Positions 54,810 to 64,000 of a DNA stretch of 64,000 nucleotides are shown here, one piece after another. Under the pieces are notes generated by a model. The model was not told where the DNA came from. It searched no databases and saw nothing but the letters and a program-made list of their open reading frames with translations. The position numbers and the translations under genes are program-made. This DNA comes from Chromatiaceae bacterium (lineage in GTDB: Bacteria > Pseudomonadota > Gammaproteobacteria > Chromatiales > Chromatiaceae), in NCBI GenBank assembly GCA_013426805.1, contig JACDZG010000010.1, positions 1 through 64,000 on the forward strand, written 5' to 3'. The stretch's first letter is position 1, and the number at the start of each line of letters is the position of its first letter.

Positions 54810-56936
54810 TCAACCCGCTGAAACGGCACACTCGGTCTGCGCCTCGGCCACCTCGACCGGAACCAGGATTCGGAACAGGGTACCATGTCCGGGGGCGCTG
54901 TCCACGAAGACCTGCCCGCCGATCGACATGATGAACTCACGCGCTTCATAGGCGCCGATCCCCATGCCGGTGAGTCCCTTGGTCGAATCGAACGGCGTGA
55001 ACAGTCGCTCCCGGACGAAGTCGGCATTCATTCCGACACCGTTATCGCGGACTTCGATGACCGCCGCGGCTGCGGACTGCTGGAGGCGCACGACCACCCG
55101 ACCGTCCCGCGGAGTGGCCTCCTGTGCGTTCTGCACCACGTGGGAGACGACCGACGTCAAACGGTCAGGGTCAACGCAGATGTTCAACGGCGTCTGCACC
55201 GACATGTCCAGCACCGGAACCGGTTCCTGGATCGCGCGCGCGCGGACCACCTCGGCCACCACCAGCCGCAGGTCCACGCGGACACCCTTGGTGGGCTGCG
55301 GCTGGTCGCGAAGTTGCGCCAGCAACCGACTCATCTTGTCCACTGAATGTTTGATGGTATCGATCGCGTCGTCCACGAAGGCCGGATTCCGGCGGTGGCG
55401 CTCGGCATTTTTCACGACCAGCGAAAGCTGCGCAATCAGGTTCTTCAGATCATGGACCACGAACGCGGACAACCGGTTGAAACCCTCAAATTGACGCGCA
55501 TCCGCCAGCGCCTGAGCCGCGTGATCGAGCGCGAGGAAACTCGAGGCCTGACGTCCGGCCGTCTTCAGCATATCCATGACCTCCCAGTTGACGACCTGCG
55601 GCGCACGCGGACTCACCAGCATGACGAAACCCAGCAGTGCGTCGTCATGCTGCAGCGGCACGATCAGCCACAACCGCTCGTCCGCGAGCAGCCCGGCCGG
55701 TACCTCGAGCCCGTCATAGACATCCGGATCACGACGCAACTCCGCGAGATTGATCACCGGGTGACGCTGCTCCAGAAACCCTGCCAGTTGCGTCATATCG
55801 GTCGCTTTGTCCACCGTTGCTTCCGCCAAGTTCCAGGCCCGCGCGTGCTCGTACCGCCCACCGTCGTTGCGCAGCCAGAGCACACCGCCGGGACTATCGA
55901 CCAGTTCAGCGAGCGCAAAGACCACCCGCTCCGGCAGCGTCGCCTGGAGCGCCCGGCCGGATAACGCATCGATCAAGTGCAGCCACTCCTCCCGATAGTC
56001 ATAACGGTGCTTGAAGAAATGCTTGCTGACGAACACCTTGAGCCGTGAGCGCAGGTTTCCCGAGAACAGCAGCACGACCAGGACCATCCCCGCACCAAAG
56101 AAAAACGCCGTCTGAATGGCGGCGCTCCACTCGCCGCCGTAATAGCGGATGTAATAGCCGACGAGGGCCATAACGAGCAAATAGACACCGGCCGCGAATA
56201 GTGCCGTAGAATGGAAAACGGCCGTGCGCGAGACGAAAAGATCGAACGACCACTGCGGATTACGCGCCGCCGAGATACCGATCAGCGGGGCAGCCAACAC
56301 GCTGGCCGCGCCGCGGGCAAGCCAGATGTCCTGATCCACGCGCTGAAACAGCAAGGCATCGGCGAAAAAAAAGAAGTCGAACGCGAAGAGCCCCCCGACA
56401 CCCAAACAAAGGTACTTGACCCCCCAGCGATGCTGCCAGGGCGTATTGCGGTAAATCTGCTCGATGAGTACCAGAACAGCAACCGCGGTCAACAAGGCGA
56501 AGACCAGCCGCATCACGCCGAGCTCGACACCAATCCAGGGCTGTACCCAGACCACGAACCCATTCAGCGGCAACACCAGCAGCAGCGTGACCATCAGCGC
56601 ACCGAATCGCACCCAGCGCAGCAACTGCTTGCGCGCGCGATGGCCGGCAGTCTGCACCTCCAACAACCGGATAAAAAACAGAACCCAGGCCAGGTTACGG
56701 AGGGCCTCGCAAACCCACATCCATTCGCTCGACAAGGTATGGGATGTCGCCTGCCAGGCGAGGAACCCTGCCCACAGCGCACTGGTGAAGACAGCGAAAA
56801 CCAGGAGTCCGCCCTGCAGTCGGCCATGCCAACCAGTGAGCAGGACCATACCGAGCAGCGTGAAGAGCAATGCGCAGAGCCCGTACCCGAATACGCCGAT
56901 CAGACTGGCGATGGATGCAGCGGCCGGCACCGTCAT
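54810..56936 (-). CDS. prsK: PEP-CTERM system sensor histidine kinase PrsK
   Basis: 708 aa. The N-terminal half has eight or nine TM helices (from about 10 to 300). A GAF-like domain spans about 325-470. The H-box is FVVHDLKNLIAQLSLVVKNA (about 495). ATPase motifs: N-box VSHVVQNAQEATP, G1 VIEVRDNGVGM, G2 GMGIGAYEAREF. VHDLKN instead of SHEIR is typical of this family. It is the partner of PrsR; the stop codon directly precedes the prsR start, and the start is 5 bases after the sugar transferase stop. The signal sensed is not known. Confidence 0.92.
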   Translation of the reverse strand: MTVPAAASIASLIGVFGYGLCALLFTLLGMVLLTGWHGRLQGGLLVFAVFTSALWAGFLAWQATSHTLSSEWMWVCEALRNLAWVLFFIRLLEVQTAGHRARKQLLRWVRFGALMVTLLLVLPLNGFVVWVQPWIGVELGVMRLVFALLTAVAVLVLIEQIYRNTPWQHRWGVKYLCLGVGGLFAFDFFFFADALLFQRVDQDIWLARGAASVLAAPLIGISAARNPQWSFDLFVSRTAVFHSTALFAAGVYLLVMALVGYYIRYYGGEWSAAIQTAFFFGAGMVLVVLLFSGNLRSRLKVFVSKHFFKHRYDYREEWLHLIDALSGRALQATLPERVVFALAELVDSPGGVLWLRNDGGRYEHARAWNLAEATVDKATDMTQLAGFLEQRHPVINLAELRRDPDVYDGLEVPAGLLADERLWLIVPLQHDDALLGFVMLVSPRAPQVVNWEVMDMLKTAGRQASSFLALDHAAQALADARQFEGFNRLSAFVVHDLKNLIAQLSLVVKNAERHRRNPAFVDDAIDTIKHSVDKMSRLLAQLRDQPQPTKGVRVDLRLVVAEVVRARAIQEPVPVLDMSVQTPLNICVDPDRLTSVVSHVVQNAQEATPRDGRVVVRLQQSAAAAVIEVRDNGVGMNADFVRERLFTPFDSTKGLTGMGIGAYEAREFIMSIGGQVFVDSAPGHGTLFRILVPVEVAEAQTECAVSAG

Positions 56937-56941
56937 GGCGA

Positions 56942-58315
56942 TCAGCGCGCACCTTTGCTGAACAACACAACCTCGACTGTTTGCAGCAGGATCACCAGAT
57001 CGAGGATCAGCCCGGCGTGTTTGACATAGTAGAGGTCGTATTCGAGCTTGCGCCGGGCATCTTCCGCATCGGAACCGTAAGCGTAGAGGAGCTGCGCCCA
57101 GCCGGTGACCCCGGGCTTGACCCGATGACGCGCCGCATAATACGGAATGCGGGCCGATAATTCCTGCACGAACTCGGGACGTTCGGGGCGCGGCCCGACC
57201 AGACTCATCTCGCCCTTGAGGACATTGAAGAGCTGCGGCAGCTCATCCAACCGGGTCTTGCGAATGAACGACCCGAGCGCGGTAATACGCGGATCATTCT
57301 TGGCCGCCCAGCGCGCGACCCCGTCGGCCTCCGCGTCGACCCGCATACTGCGAAACTTATGCACATGAAACAGCCGGCCGTGCTGCCCGACGCGCACCTG
57401 GTGGTAGAGAATCGGATCCCGCCCGCGTGACTCGATGAGACTGGCGATGGTGACCAACAGCATCAGTGGGAAGGCGACGCTCAGCATCACGAGCGCCGCC
57501 GTCACGTCGAACAACCGCTTGGTCAGCCGCCCGCCGAAATTCATCCGGAACCCATTGGTCGAGAAAAAAACCCAGCTGGGATAAAGCAGGTCGATCTTGA
57601 TGATCTGCAGCTCTTTTTCAAAAAATGACAGCAGATCCAGCACCTCAAATCCGCTCAACTTACAATCGACCAATTCATCGACCGGCAGCTTACCTCGCTG
57701 ATCGTCGGCGGCAACCACGATCTCATCGACTGAATGCGCCATGGCCAATTCCAGCAGCGACCGATCCGCGGGCAACAGTTTGGCGTTGTCGACCGTCACC
57801 TGGCTGCGCGGTAACTGGACGTAGCCCACGACCAGGAAACCCAGGTTCCGGCCATGCTCCAACGCGTCGGCAATCGAGTGTGCGTTGACGCCGGCACCCA
57901 GCACCAGCACGCGGCGGCGCCGCGACTCAACGTCGACCAGGCGCGCAAACAATTCGCGCACCAGACTGATACCGATGAACGAAAAGACCAGACTCAAGCC
58001 AACGACGCCGCGCCCCATGAATAGAAACGGCACCGCGTAGAAGCCGACGGCCAGCAGTACCAACCCCAGCACGAAGGCCAGACCCAACCGGACCACGAAG
58101 CCGGCTTCCTGCGCTTGGCCGCCGTGCTGGTAAAGACCCATGGAAAGCATGGCCACGCTCATGCCGACGGCGAAAAAAAGACCGGTGGCAACCCAGGAAA
58201 CGGGCGAGACATCGGGCGGCAGTACCCATCCGAACCGAAAAAAGGCGCCGAACTGGGACGCCAGAAAAAAAACGATCGCCTCAAAAACGCCGAGGTAGAC
58301 GTAAGTTCTCGACAC
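56942..58315 (-). CDS. PEP-CTERM-associated polyprenyl-phosphate sugar transferase
   Basis: 457 aa. Four or five TM helices (1-130), a Rossmann-like CoA-binding-type middle ([17 protein letters not shown]), another TM, then the bacterial sugar transferase domain: [56 protein letters not shown]. It transfers a sugar-1-phosphate to undecaprenyl phosphate, the first step of an exopolysaccharide repeat unit. The GTG start at 58315 is chosen (GAGGG 7 bases upstream) because it gives the length and N-terminus of the family; the in-frame extension to 58576 is Arg-rich and non-homologous. First gene of the prs operon. Confidence 0.9.
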   Translation of the reverse strand: MSRTYVYLGVFEAIVFFLASQFGAFFRFGWVLPPDVSPVSWVATGLFFAVGMSVAMLSMGLYQHGGQAQEAGFVVRLGLAFVLGLVLLAVGFYAVPFLFMGRGVVGLSLVFSFIGISLVRELFARLVDVESRRRRVLVLGAGVNAHSIADALEHGRNLGFLVVGYVQLPRSQVTVDNAKLLPADRSLLELAMAHSVDEIVVAADDQRGKLPVDELVDCKLSGFEVLDLLSFFEKELQIIKIDLLYPSWVFFSTNGFRMNFGGRLTKRLFDVTAALVMLSVAFPLMLLVTIASLIESRGRDPILYHQVRVGQHGRLFHVHKFRSMRVDAEADGVARWAAKNDPRITALGSFIRKTRLDELPQLFNVLKGEMSLVGPRPERPEFVQELSARIPYYAARHRVKPGVTGWAQLLYAYGSDAEDARRKLEYDLYYVKHAGLILDLVILLQTVEVVLFSKGAR

Positions 58316-58747
58316 GTTCTTACCCTCTTTGTATACACGCCTGCGCCCACCGAGGTCACGCGGCCAGTTGTGCGGCGATCTGCACGCGCACACTCGACGA
58401 CGACGCGTTTTCCGGCCCCGGCATCCTATCACAGACGACGCGGCAACCAAGTCAAGCGTTCGCCGGGGCGGCAAAGCGCCGCGGTCGCAATGGGGTCGGC
58501 GCACTGTTAAGATATCAGACGATGTGCCAAGGCGGCGGAGGATATCTGCGGCCCCGATAGCGACCCCGGTGGCCATTCCAAACCCCGGCGACGCGATCGG
58601 ATTCCCAGGCCTGCGCCCACCCGAGTCGGCCAGCCACCCGCCGGGGCGTGATCCAGGCCGACGACCTCATGATCGAGGCCGTACTCCATGACATGAAGCC
58701 ACGCGTCTCCAGGGAGCAGGCGGACGGGCGGCGGTGAGTCTGAATCG
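58316..58747. other. Divergent intergenic region between the sugar transferase and epimerase genes
   Basis: 432 bases that must hold the promoters of both the prs operon and the epimerase gene. No GG-N10-GC element fits on either strand at a sensible distance. The stretch near 58505-58530 (TTAAGATATCAG) is the most AT-rich and a possible sigma-70 -10 area. Nothing else supportable is seen. Confidence 0.3.
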
Positions 58748-59755
58748 ATGAAAGTCTTGATCACCGGCAGCGCCGGTTTTATCGGCTCCAACCTGGCCTT
58801 GCGGCTGCTGGAGCGCGGCGATCAGGTCATCGGGGTCGACAACCTCAATGACTATTATGACGTTGCCCTCAAGGAGGCGCGACTGGCCCGCACCCTGGGT
58901 CACCCGGCCTACACGGATCTCCGCATCGATATCGAGGACAGCGCCAAGATGCGCGAAGTCTTCGCGACCCATCGACCGGAACGGGTGGTGAATCTTGCCG
59001 CTCAAGCCGGCGTGCGCTATTCGATCGAGAATCCGATGGCCTATGTCGCGACCAATCTGGTCGGGTTCGCGAATGTCCTCGAGGGCTGTCGTCATACCGG
59101 CGTTGAGCACTTGGTCTACGCCTCCAGCTCATCCGTCTATGGGGCTAATACCAAGATGCCCTTTTCGGTCCGACACAATGTCGATCATCCGGTGAGCCTG
59201 TATGCTGCAAGCAAGAAAGCCAACGAGCTGATGGCTCATACCTATAGCCATCTGTACGACCTGCCGAGCACGGGCTTGCGCTTTTTTACTGTCTATGGCC
59301 CCTGGGGCCGGCCGGATATGGCCCTGTTCAAATTCACCCGGGCGATCATTGCCGGGGAACCCATCGACGTTTTCAACTATGGCAAGCATCGCCGGGATTT
59401 CACCTATATCGACGACATCGTCGAAGGTGTGATCCGCGTCCTGGATCGGGTCCCCCAAGGCAACCCCGAATGGTCCGGCGATGCGCCGGATGCCGCCAGC
59501 AGCCGGGGCCCCTTTCGTCTCTACAATATCGGCAACAACAACCCGGTCGAATTGATGGAGTATATCGCCTTACTGGAACAAAGCCTGGGACTCAAGGCCG
59601 AGCTGAACCTGTTGCCGTTGCAACCTGGAGATGTACCCGACACCTATGCGGACGTGAGCGAACTGGTACGCGATACGGGCTATCATCCCAACACCTCGGT
59701 CGCCGATGGGGTCGCCCGCTTCGTCGCCTGGTATCGGGACTTCTACCAGGTGTGA
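58748..59755 (+). CDS. NAD-dependent epimerase, UDP-glucuronate 4-epimerase-like
   Basis: 335-aa extended SDR: NAD loop GSAGFIG (7-13), [21 protein letters not shown], Ser in YASSSSVYG (about 127), Y152-x-x-x-K156 (YAASKK), [34 protein letters not shown]. The sequence from DNLNDYYD through VRYSIENP is typical of UDP-glucuronate 4-epimerases (GlcA to GalA) rather than GalE. It is predicted to supply a uronic acid nucleotide for the exopolysaccharide begun by the divergent sugar transferase gene. It converges with rdgC, 8 bases away. Confidence 0.9.
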   Translation: MKVLITGSAGFIGSNLALRLLERGDQVIGVDNLNDYYDVALKEARLARTLGHPAYTDLRIDIEDSAKMREVFATHRPERVVNLAAQAGVRYSIENPMAYVATNLVGFANVLEGCRHTGVEHLVYASSSSVYGANTKMPFSVRHNVDHPVSLYAASKKANELMAHTYSHLYDLPSTGLRFFTVYGPWGRPDMALFKFTRAIIAGEPIDVFNYGKHRRDFTYIDDIVEGVIRVLDRVPQGNPEWSGDAPDAASSRGPFRLYNIGNNNPVELMEYIALLEQSLGLKAELNLLPLQPGDVPDTYADVSELVRDTGYHPNTSVADGVARFVAWYRDFYQV

Positions 59756-59763
59756 GCCGCACC

Positions 59764-60675
59764 TCAGGCGGCCGGGGCGGTGTCACTCATCAAACCGAAC
59801 AAGGTGTCGAGACGCGCGATCAGCGCGCGCAGTTGCAGTGCCATCAGGGCGAATTCCGCGTCCAGCCGTGCTGCCGGGTCATCGCCGTCGTCGAGTTCGT
59901 CGAGCAGGGCGTCGCCCACCCGCAGGCGCTTGAGCGACAGATCGTCCGCGAGCACGAAAGCCAGTCGCTCATCCCATTCCAGAGCCAGTTTCACCACCTG
60001 CATACCGGCACGCAGATGATTGAGAATCTCCTCACTGGTCAGGTCCTGACCCTTGCAGCGGATCACGCTGCCGCTGTCCTCGCTGTCGCGCAGCTCACAG
60101 GCATCGGCCGGGACGAAATCGGCAGGAGCCCCCCCTTCCAGCAGCCAGGCGGTGAGAATCCCCGCCGGCGGCTGCCGCGGGGCCGGTGGCTTGGCCGGCA
60201 GGGTCTCCAGGGTCTGGCGCAGCATGGATACGACCTCTTCCGCCTGCTTTTCGCTCCCCGCGTCAACCACCAGCCAATCAGACTCGGTGTCGATATAGAG
60301 CCAGGTGCGTCGCGACCGGGTAAAGGCGCGCGGCAACATCTCCCCGACCACTTGCTCACGCAAGGCCCGCCGCTCGGAGCGGCCGACATCGCGTGCTTCG
60401 CCGGTCTCGATCTCGGCAATGCGCTCATCCACCGCCTCGGCCACGGCCGCGGACGGCAGCAGACGCTCCTGCTTGCGGGCGCACAGCAGCAGACAACCGC
60501 CGACCCCATGCACCAAGGCCGCCGTCTCCTCACCCAGCGGTGCAGACCAGCCCATGACCGCCGTCTCCACCGGCCCGCACGGCCGGAACCGGCGCGTCCC
60601 CAGCAGCGCCTCCAGTGCTGCGGCATCATGACCAAACGGCGTCCCCAAATGGTAGATCCTGGCGTTCTTGAACAT
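59764..60675 (-). CDS. rdgC: Recombination-associated protein RdgC
   Basis: 303 aa, beginning MFKNARIYHLGTPFGHDAAA and spanning the family's full length, with conserved GWSAPLGEE, LVVDAGSEKQAEEVVSMLR, DECEL-type CEL region, VIRCKGQDLTSEEI, LAFVLADDLSLKRLR and the C-terminal FALMALQLRALIARLDTLF. RdgC forms a ring that encircles DNA and restrains RecA. The ATG at 60675 has AGGGGA 8 bases upstream; the 62-codon in-frame extension runs into the neighbouring gene region and is not used. It occurs in beta- and gammaproteobacteria, which helps the taxonomic call. Confidence 0.95.
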   Translation of the reverse strand: MFKNARIYHLGTPFGHDAAALEALLGTRRFRPCGPVETAVMGWSAPLGEETAALVHGVGGCLLLCARKQERLLPSAAVAEAVDERIAEIETGEARDVGRSERRALREQVVGEMLPRAFTRSRRTWLYIDTESDWLVVDAGSEKQAEEVVSMLRQTLETLPAKPPAPRQPPAGILTAWLLEGGAPADFVPADACELRDSEDSGSVIRCKGQDLTSEEILNHLRAGMQVVKLALEWDERLAFVLADDLSLKRLRVGDALLDELDDGDDPAARLDAEFALMALQLRALIARLDTLFGLMSDTAPAA

Positions 60676-60778
60676 CGCAAATCCCCTGGTGAAAAGGGGC
60701 GGGATTATGACCGAGCGGGACCGCCGGGGGTACCACAATCCTTGTCGGACACGCTTGGAGGCAAGAGAGGAGCGGGCG

Positions 60779-61333
60779 ATGGCCGCCGCGGATGAGCCGC
60801 GAATCGCCGCGTTATGCCCGGAACCGCTGGCGCCGGGGTCCGTTCTTGAGCGGATCGGCACCCTGGGTCTCCCGGCCGCGACGCTCTCGCTGGGGTCGCT
60901 GCTGGCGCTCGTGATCGTCCTGGCGGCGCTACAACACAGCGCCGCGCTGCGCTCGGATTACAGCTTTCCCGCGCTGCCCGCGCGCTGGTTGTGGCTGGTC
61001 GCACTGGGATCAGCGGCCTTGGCCTGGAGCATCGTCGGCGTCGGCAGCCGACGACCGGGCCCGCTCTGGCCGCGGCTCTGGGCCTTGTCGCTGGCCCTGA
61101 CCGCATCACTCGTCGTCGTCGGCACCCTGGCGCAACCCCTGCTGCAATCGCACTGGCTGCCCAGCGCGCAAGTGCACGCGGTGGTGACCGCTGTCCTGGC
61201 CGCCGTGCTGTCCCTGACACCGCGCCTGGCCCGAATCCGCCCCGACAGCCCCTGGATCGCCCGCATCACACCGCTGGCCTTCCTGACGACATTGGTCTTA
61301 ATCCTACCTCCGGCGCTGCTGGGTTCCTTCTGA
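60779..61333 (+). CDS. Small membrane protein, first gene of a GTPase-associated set
   Basis: 184 aa with four to five predicted TM helices (about 28-48, 65-85, 97-118, 125-145, 160-180) and no recognised motif. AGAGGAG precedes ATG 60779. It ends one base before the P-loop gene and is surely co-transcribed with it. Three-gene sets of a small membrane protein, a GTPase-like protein and a large GAP1-type protein have been predicted to form conflict or signalling systems; this is inference from the arrangement. Confidence 0.7.
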   Translation: MAAADEPRIAALCPEPLAPGSVLERIGTLGLPAATLSLGSLLALVIVLAALQHSAALRSDYSFPALPARWLWLVALGSAALAWSIVGVGSRRPGPLWPRLWALSLALTASLVVVGTLAQPLLQSHWLPSAQVHAVVTAVLAAVLSLTPRLARIRPDSPWIARITPLAFLTTLVLILPPALLGSF

Positions 61334-61334
61334 C

Positions 61335-62516
61335 ATGACCGCGCCACCGGACAATTGGGGCGAGGTAATCGAGGACGCGGCCGAGCCCTGGATCAGCTTC
61401 GACGACCTGCCCTCCCCGGCCGCACCGGCCGCTACCGGCCCACCCGCGGATGAGGTCCAGCCCCAGTCCCGACCGACCGCGTGGACCATCCCGAGCGAAA
61501 ACTTCTTCGATGTCGAACCGGAGCCGTTCGGACGCTACCGCAAAGTCCAGCAGCTCGGTATCCTGGGCGGCAAAGGGGTGGGTAAGAGCTATCTATTCCA
61601 GGCGATGGTGTACCGGGCGCAACACGCACAGCGGGCCGGCGCGCTGTCCTACTTCCTCGATAACGCCGGGATCGAACTGGTGAAGACCGCGAACCCCGAA
61701 GAGCGCGCACGCACCGTCAACCTCCAGCGCTTCAACGCGGAGTATGAACGCTGGACCCGGCTCCCCACGACCCTGGCCGCTCATCAACCCTGGTACCGGC
61801 TGACCCTGCCGTATCGCATCGGTCTGCTCGGGCGGTCACGTGCCGCGCTGGAAGTCGAGTTCTTCGACGGGTCCGGCGAGCAGTTCTTCGAGGCGCAGGA
61901 CCCGCGGCAGCGTGGGCTCTGGGCGCAGGCCTACCGTGAGGCCCGGGTGCTGGCATTCTGTCTGCCGCTGTGGGCCGTATTTCCCGCGGCGGACCTGTCC
62001 ATCGCGGCGCGGCGGGAGCGCGACGCGATCATCGAGTCATTCCACGACGTGGTACAGAATTACAAGGATATGCGTCGGCACCTCAAGCTGCGGGCGCCGG
62101 TGCGCACCATCCTGGCCCTGACCATGGCCGACGACCGCCGCTGTGCCCTGACCACCCTGCGCGACACCTGGATTGCCGGTTATCTGCAACGACCGGAGAC
62201 CTTCCTGGCCCAGACCCGCACCGGCCGCGGTGTCGCGCGTTATTTGGCCAACGCGCGGCGGGTCTCGCGCATCCTGCTGGACGCCTTTGCCGCGGTTCGG
62301 TCGCCAGGGATTGCCGGCATCCCGAACTTGCTGCGCTTCGACGCCGACCGGCCCTGGCTGATTCCGATCAGTGCGATCCACGGCGACGCCCTGGACGCGC
62401 TGGAGCGCGCCTACCCCAACCCCGACGACCGTCCGGCGCGCCTTCCCCCGGTACCGGTGCACGTGGAACTGCCGCTGCTCGTGGCACTCTGCGAGCACGG
62501 GAACGCCCTGATGTGA
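61335..62516 (+). CDS. P-loop NTPase, double-GTPase (DO-GTPase2)-like
   Basis: 393 aa. A low-complexity N-terminus is followed by a P-loop GGKGVGKS (78-85) after the strand KVQQLGIL. Then come a helical insert (ERARTVNLQRFNAEYERW), a strand plus acidic motif VEFFDGSGEQFF that may serve as Walker B/G3, and TILALTMADDRR (a T/N-K-x-D equivalent is not obvious). These features suit the divergent TRAFAC-like 'double-GTPase' proteins found beside GAP1 proteins, but the family call is from memory. Nucleotide binding is well supported; GTP specificity is inference. The stop is followed by a tandem repeat and then the GAP1-like gene. Confidence 0.65.
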   Translation: MTAPPDNWGEVIEDAAEPWISFDDLPSPAAPAATGPPADEVQPQSRPTAWTIPSENFFDVEPEPFGRYRKVQQLGILGGKGVGKSYLFQAMVYRAQHAQRAGALSYFLDNAGIELVKTANPEERARTVNLQRFNAEYERWTRLPTTLAAHQPWYRLTLPYRIGLLGRSRAALEVEFFDGSGEQFFEAQDPRQRGLWAQAYREARVLAFCLPLWAVFPAADLSIAARRERDAIIESFHDVVQNYKDMRRHLKLRAPVRTILALTMADDRRCALTTLRDTWIAGYLQRPETFLAQTRTGRGVARYLANARRVSRILLDAFAAVRSPGIAGIPNLLRFDADRPWLIPISAIHGDALDALERAYPNPDDRPARLPPVPVHVELPLLVALCEHGNALM

Positions 62517-62519
62517 GCC

Positions 62520-62567
62520 CCGATGAGACCTCCGATGAGACCCCCGATGAGACCCCCGATGAGAACC
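62520..62567. repeat. 12-bp tandem repeat (4 copies) between the P-loop and GAP1-like genes
   Basis: Four copies of CCGATGAGACCC (first ends CT, last has AACC) fill most of the 64-base gap. Each copy contains an ATG; in one frame they read M-R-P-P repeated, a 17-codon frame ending TAA at 62576, five bases before the next start. Copy-number change could alter spacing or translation of the downstream gene. Confidence 0.85.
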
Positions 62568-62580
62568 CGGACGTAAACGC

Positions 62581-64000
62581 GTGATCCCCACCAGCCTCAA
62601 CGTCTACCGCGGCCAGGCCGATCACGGCATCGGCGAGGCCGGCACCCCGATCCGGCGGGGCGAACAGTTCATCGCCGCGGACGCGCCGCTGCAAGCCGAT
62701 CCCGACCTGCTGCACGCGATCCGCGATTGGCTGACCCTCGATGCCACCACCGGCGACCAGGGCCGGCTCCAGGAGCGTCTGGCGGGCTGGTCCTGCTTCC
62801 CCTGCGGTCCCTACTATTTCGTCTGTCGCCTGAGTACCGCCGGGAAGTACGACCGCCGCGAGGCCTACTTCGCGCACGGCCGCGCCTGGCCACTCACCGC
62901 CTTCGCGGCGGATTTCGATCCCGGGCTCTATCTGGGTAACGACGCGGCCTTTCTCGGTCAGGTGCCGGACACCGCGGCGGCCGCGGCCTTGCCGCCGACG
63001 ACCGCCGAACCCCTGGACCCGATCCTGGCGCACCCGCAGCTCACCGTCAGCCTGATCGCTCACCTGTTTCACGGGATGGTCACGGGCTATCCGGTGATCA
63101 TGGCCGTCCCGCTGGCCGACTTCTCCGCCGCGGCCCCACTGGCGCGCATCATCGCGGTCGCCCGCGGGGCGCTGCCTGGACGACTGCGCCGCCGCTGTCG
63201 GATCCGTCTCTTCAGCCGCAACCCGCAGCGATTTCTGGAGACGACCCGACTGGCCGGCGACGGGACGGCGGACCGGGCGGACCTCCTGGTGATCCACGAG
63301 GAACTGGCCGTTGCGGCGCTGACCGCGGCCAGGCGCCGGGCACTGCTGCTCGATGCCCAAGGCGAGCGGCGCGCTGGACCCGAACCTGCCGCCGGTCTGT
63401 TCGACTATGCCCGCGCCGTGCTCGACAGCGCCCAGCGCTTTCCCGCCCACCTCACCGCCTTCGGCGAACGCTTCGATCAGTTCTGGACCGACCCCGAAAC
63501 GCTGCCCGGGCCGGAGCAAACCCGCTGGGTCACACTGACCTACAACACGGCGGTCGCCCTGGCCGGCACCCAGGCGCAGTGCGGCAGTCTGTTCGCGAAC
63601 TATCTGCTCAATCAAGCCCGCGCCGCCGCCCAGCTGCCCTGGACGGCACTGTTTCGCGCGCAGGAATGGGCCCGCTTCCCGCAGGACCCATTGATCCGTT
63701 TCATCCTGCGGGCCGATGAGGACCGCAACGCGGGCGAACGCCACCTCCAGGACGTCCTGACCGCCGCCTTTCAGGAGCGCGGCGCGACGCTCGATGCGGG
63801 TCTCGCGGCCTGGTGGGACCCGTCCGATCCGGGCAAGCGCGACCGCCTGCTGGAACTCGGTGACCTGACGCCGCCGGTGATCACGGCGGAACAGACCGCC
63901 GTGCTGATTCGGACCCTGGTCGGCGACGACCTCGCCGCGCTGCCGTCGTCCCGGTTGGCGGCCCTCGCCCAAGCGCTGCTCGCGCACCCGCGGGTGTTGA
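62581..64000 (+). CDS. GTPase-associated protein 1 (GAP1)-like, partial at window end
   Basis: The frame from GTG 62581 stays open to the window edge (473 codons so far), so the C-terminus is missing. The N-terminus (LNVYRGQADHGIGEAGTPI, LAGWSCFPCGPYYFVCRLST, AYFAHGRAWPLTAF) resembles the GAP1 N-terminal domain of predicted GTPase-based conflict systems; the middle is helical (TLTYNTAVALAGTQAQCGSL). GTG is chosen because nothing upstream fits and homology-like sequence starts at once. No catalytic motif is recognised. Confidence 0.6.
   Translation, partial: MIPTSLNVYRGQADHGIGEAGTPIRRGEQFIAADAPLQADPDLLHAIRDWLTLDATTGDQGRLQERLAGWSCFPCGPYYFVCRLSTAGKYDRREAYFAHGRAWPLTAFAADFDPGLYLGNDAAFLGQVPDTAAAAALPPTTAEPLDPILAHPQLTVSLIAHLFHGMVTGYPVIMAVPLADFSAAAPLARIIAVARGALPGRLRRRCRIRLFSRNPQRFLETTRLAGDGTADRADLLVIHEELAVAALTAARRRALLLDAQGERRAGPEPAAGLFDYARAVLDSAQRFPAHLTAFGERFDQFWTDPETLPGPEQTRWVTLTYNTAVALAGTQAQCGSLFANYLLNQARAAAQLPWTALFRAQEWARFPQDPLIRFILRADEDRNAGERHLQDVLTAAFQERGATLDAGLAAWWDPSDPGKRDRLLELGDLTPPVITAEQTAVLIRTLVGDDLAALPSSRLAALAQALLAHPRVL

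Noticed and set aside
58316-58576. N-terminal extension of the sugar transferase to 58576
   Set aside because: The extension is Arg-rich, unlike the family, and the GTG at 58315 has a good ribosome site and the normal N-terminus.
62520-62567. CRISPR array
   Set aside because: The 12-bp units are directly adjacent with no spacers; the same holds for the repeats at 13178 and 6628.

Overview
The window is uniformly GC-rich and very likely chromosomal DNA of a gammaproteobacterium. I infer a Chromatiales-like purple-sulfur-type lineage from rdgC, the PEP-CTERM/Prs exopolysaccharide genes, bacteriohemerythrin, many PAS/GGDEF/HD-GYP signalling proteins and short palindromic intergenic repeats. The taxonomic call is an inference. 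I saw no rRNA, tRNA or CRISPR array.

Left part (1-16.6 kb): a secreted alpha/beta hydrolase; a small thioredoxin-fold protein; a DUF2892-like membrane protein; a three-gene HD-GYP / PAS / hybrid-kinase operon; a scrap zone (8.9-10.9 kb) with a REP-type transposase remnant, a 24-bp perfect palindrome, a DUF1016 nuclease gene broken by a 5-bp tandem duplication and a truncated AAA ATPase; then bacteriohemerythrin, an FMN-binding glutamate-synthase-like protein, an oxygen-sensor-like ODP-GGDEF protein and an FGGY sugar kinase. Further remnants (group II intron maturase, DDE transposase) lie at 1.1 and 2.4 kb.

Centre (16.7-49.0 kb, all minus strand): one continuous gene train of 14 genes. It starts with a 2359-aa synthase whose order KS-AT-ACP-KR-DH-phosphopantetheinyl-transferase-like, and whose KS sequence, match enediyne-type iterative PKSs (PksE). 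Its C-terminus carries hot-dog thioesterase-like sequence like the separate TEBC/E10 enzyme of enediyne clusters. Downstream come three proteins with VCBS/UnbV-type propellers (one with three complete modules fused), a TPR-DUF1702 lipoprotein, a five-heme membrane cytochrome with TPRs, five members of a secreted protein family I cannot name, and an RND exporter with a LolA-like protein and an outer-membrane barrel. UnbV and DUF1702 are, from memory, hallmarks of the conserved enediyne cassette. Ten of the thirteen gene junctions are 4-base stop/start overlaps. This is the main candidate for an undescribed system: a PksE-like, cell-surface-coupled pathway in a Gram-negative host.

Right part (49.3-64 kb): a PEP-CTERM-like protein gene lies just upstream of the PKS gene in the same direction, behind a good sigma-54 promoter match. 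Next come prsT, prsR (a sigma-54 activator), prsK and a PEP-CTERM-associated sugar transferase, then a UDP-glucuronate-epimerase-like gene, rdgC, and the first three genes of a probable GTPase-based system (small membrane protein, P-loop protein, large GAP1-like protein cut by the window edge). The arrangement suggests that PrsK/PrsR and RpoN drive the PEP-CTERM gene and possibly the whole PKS train.
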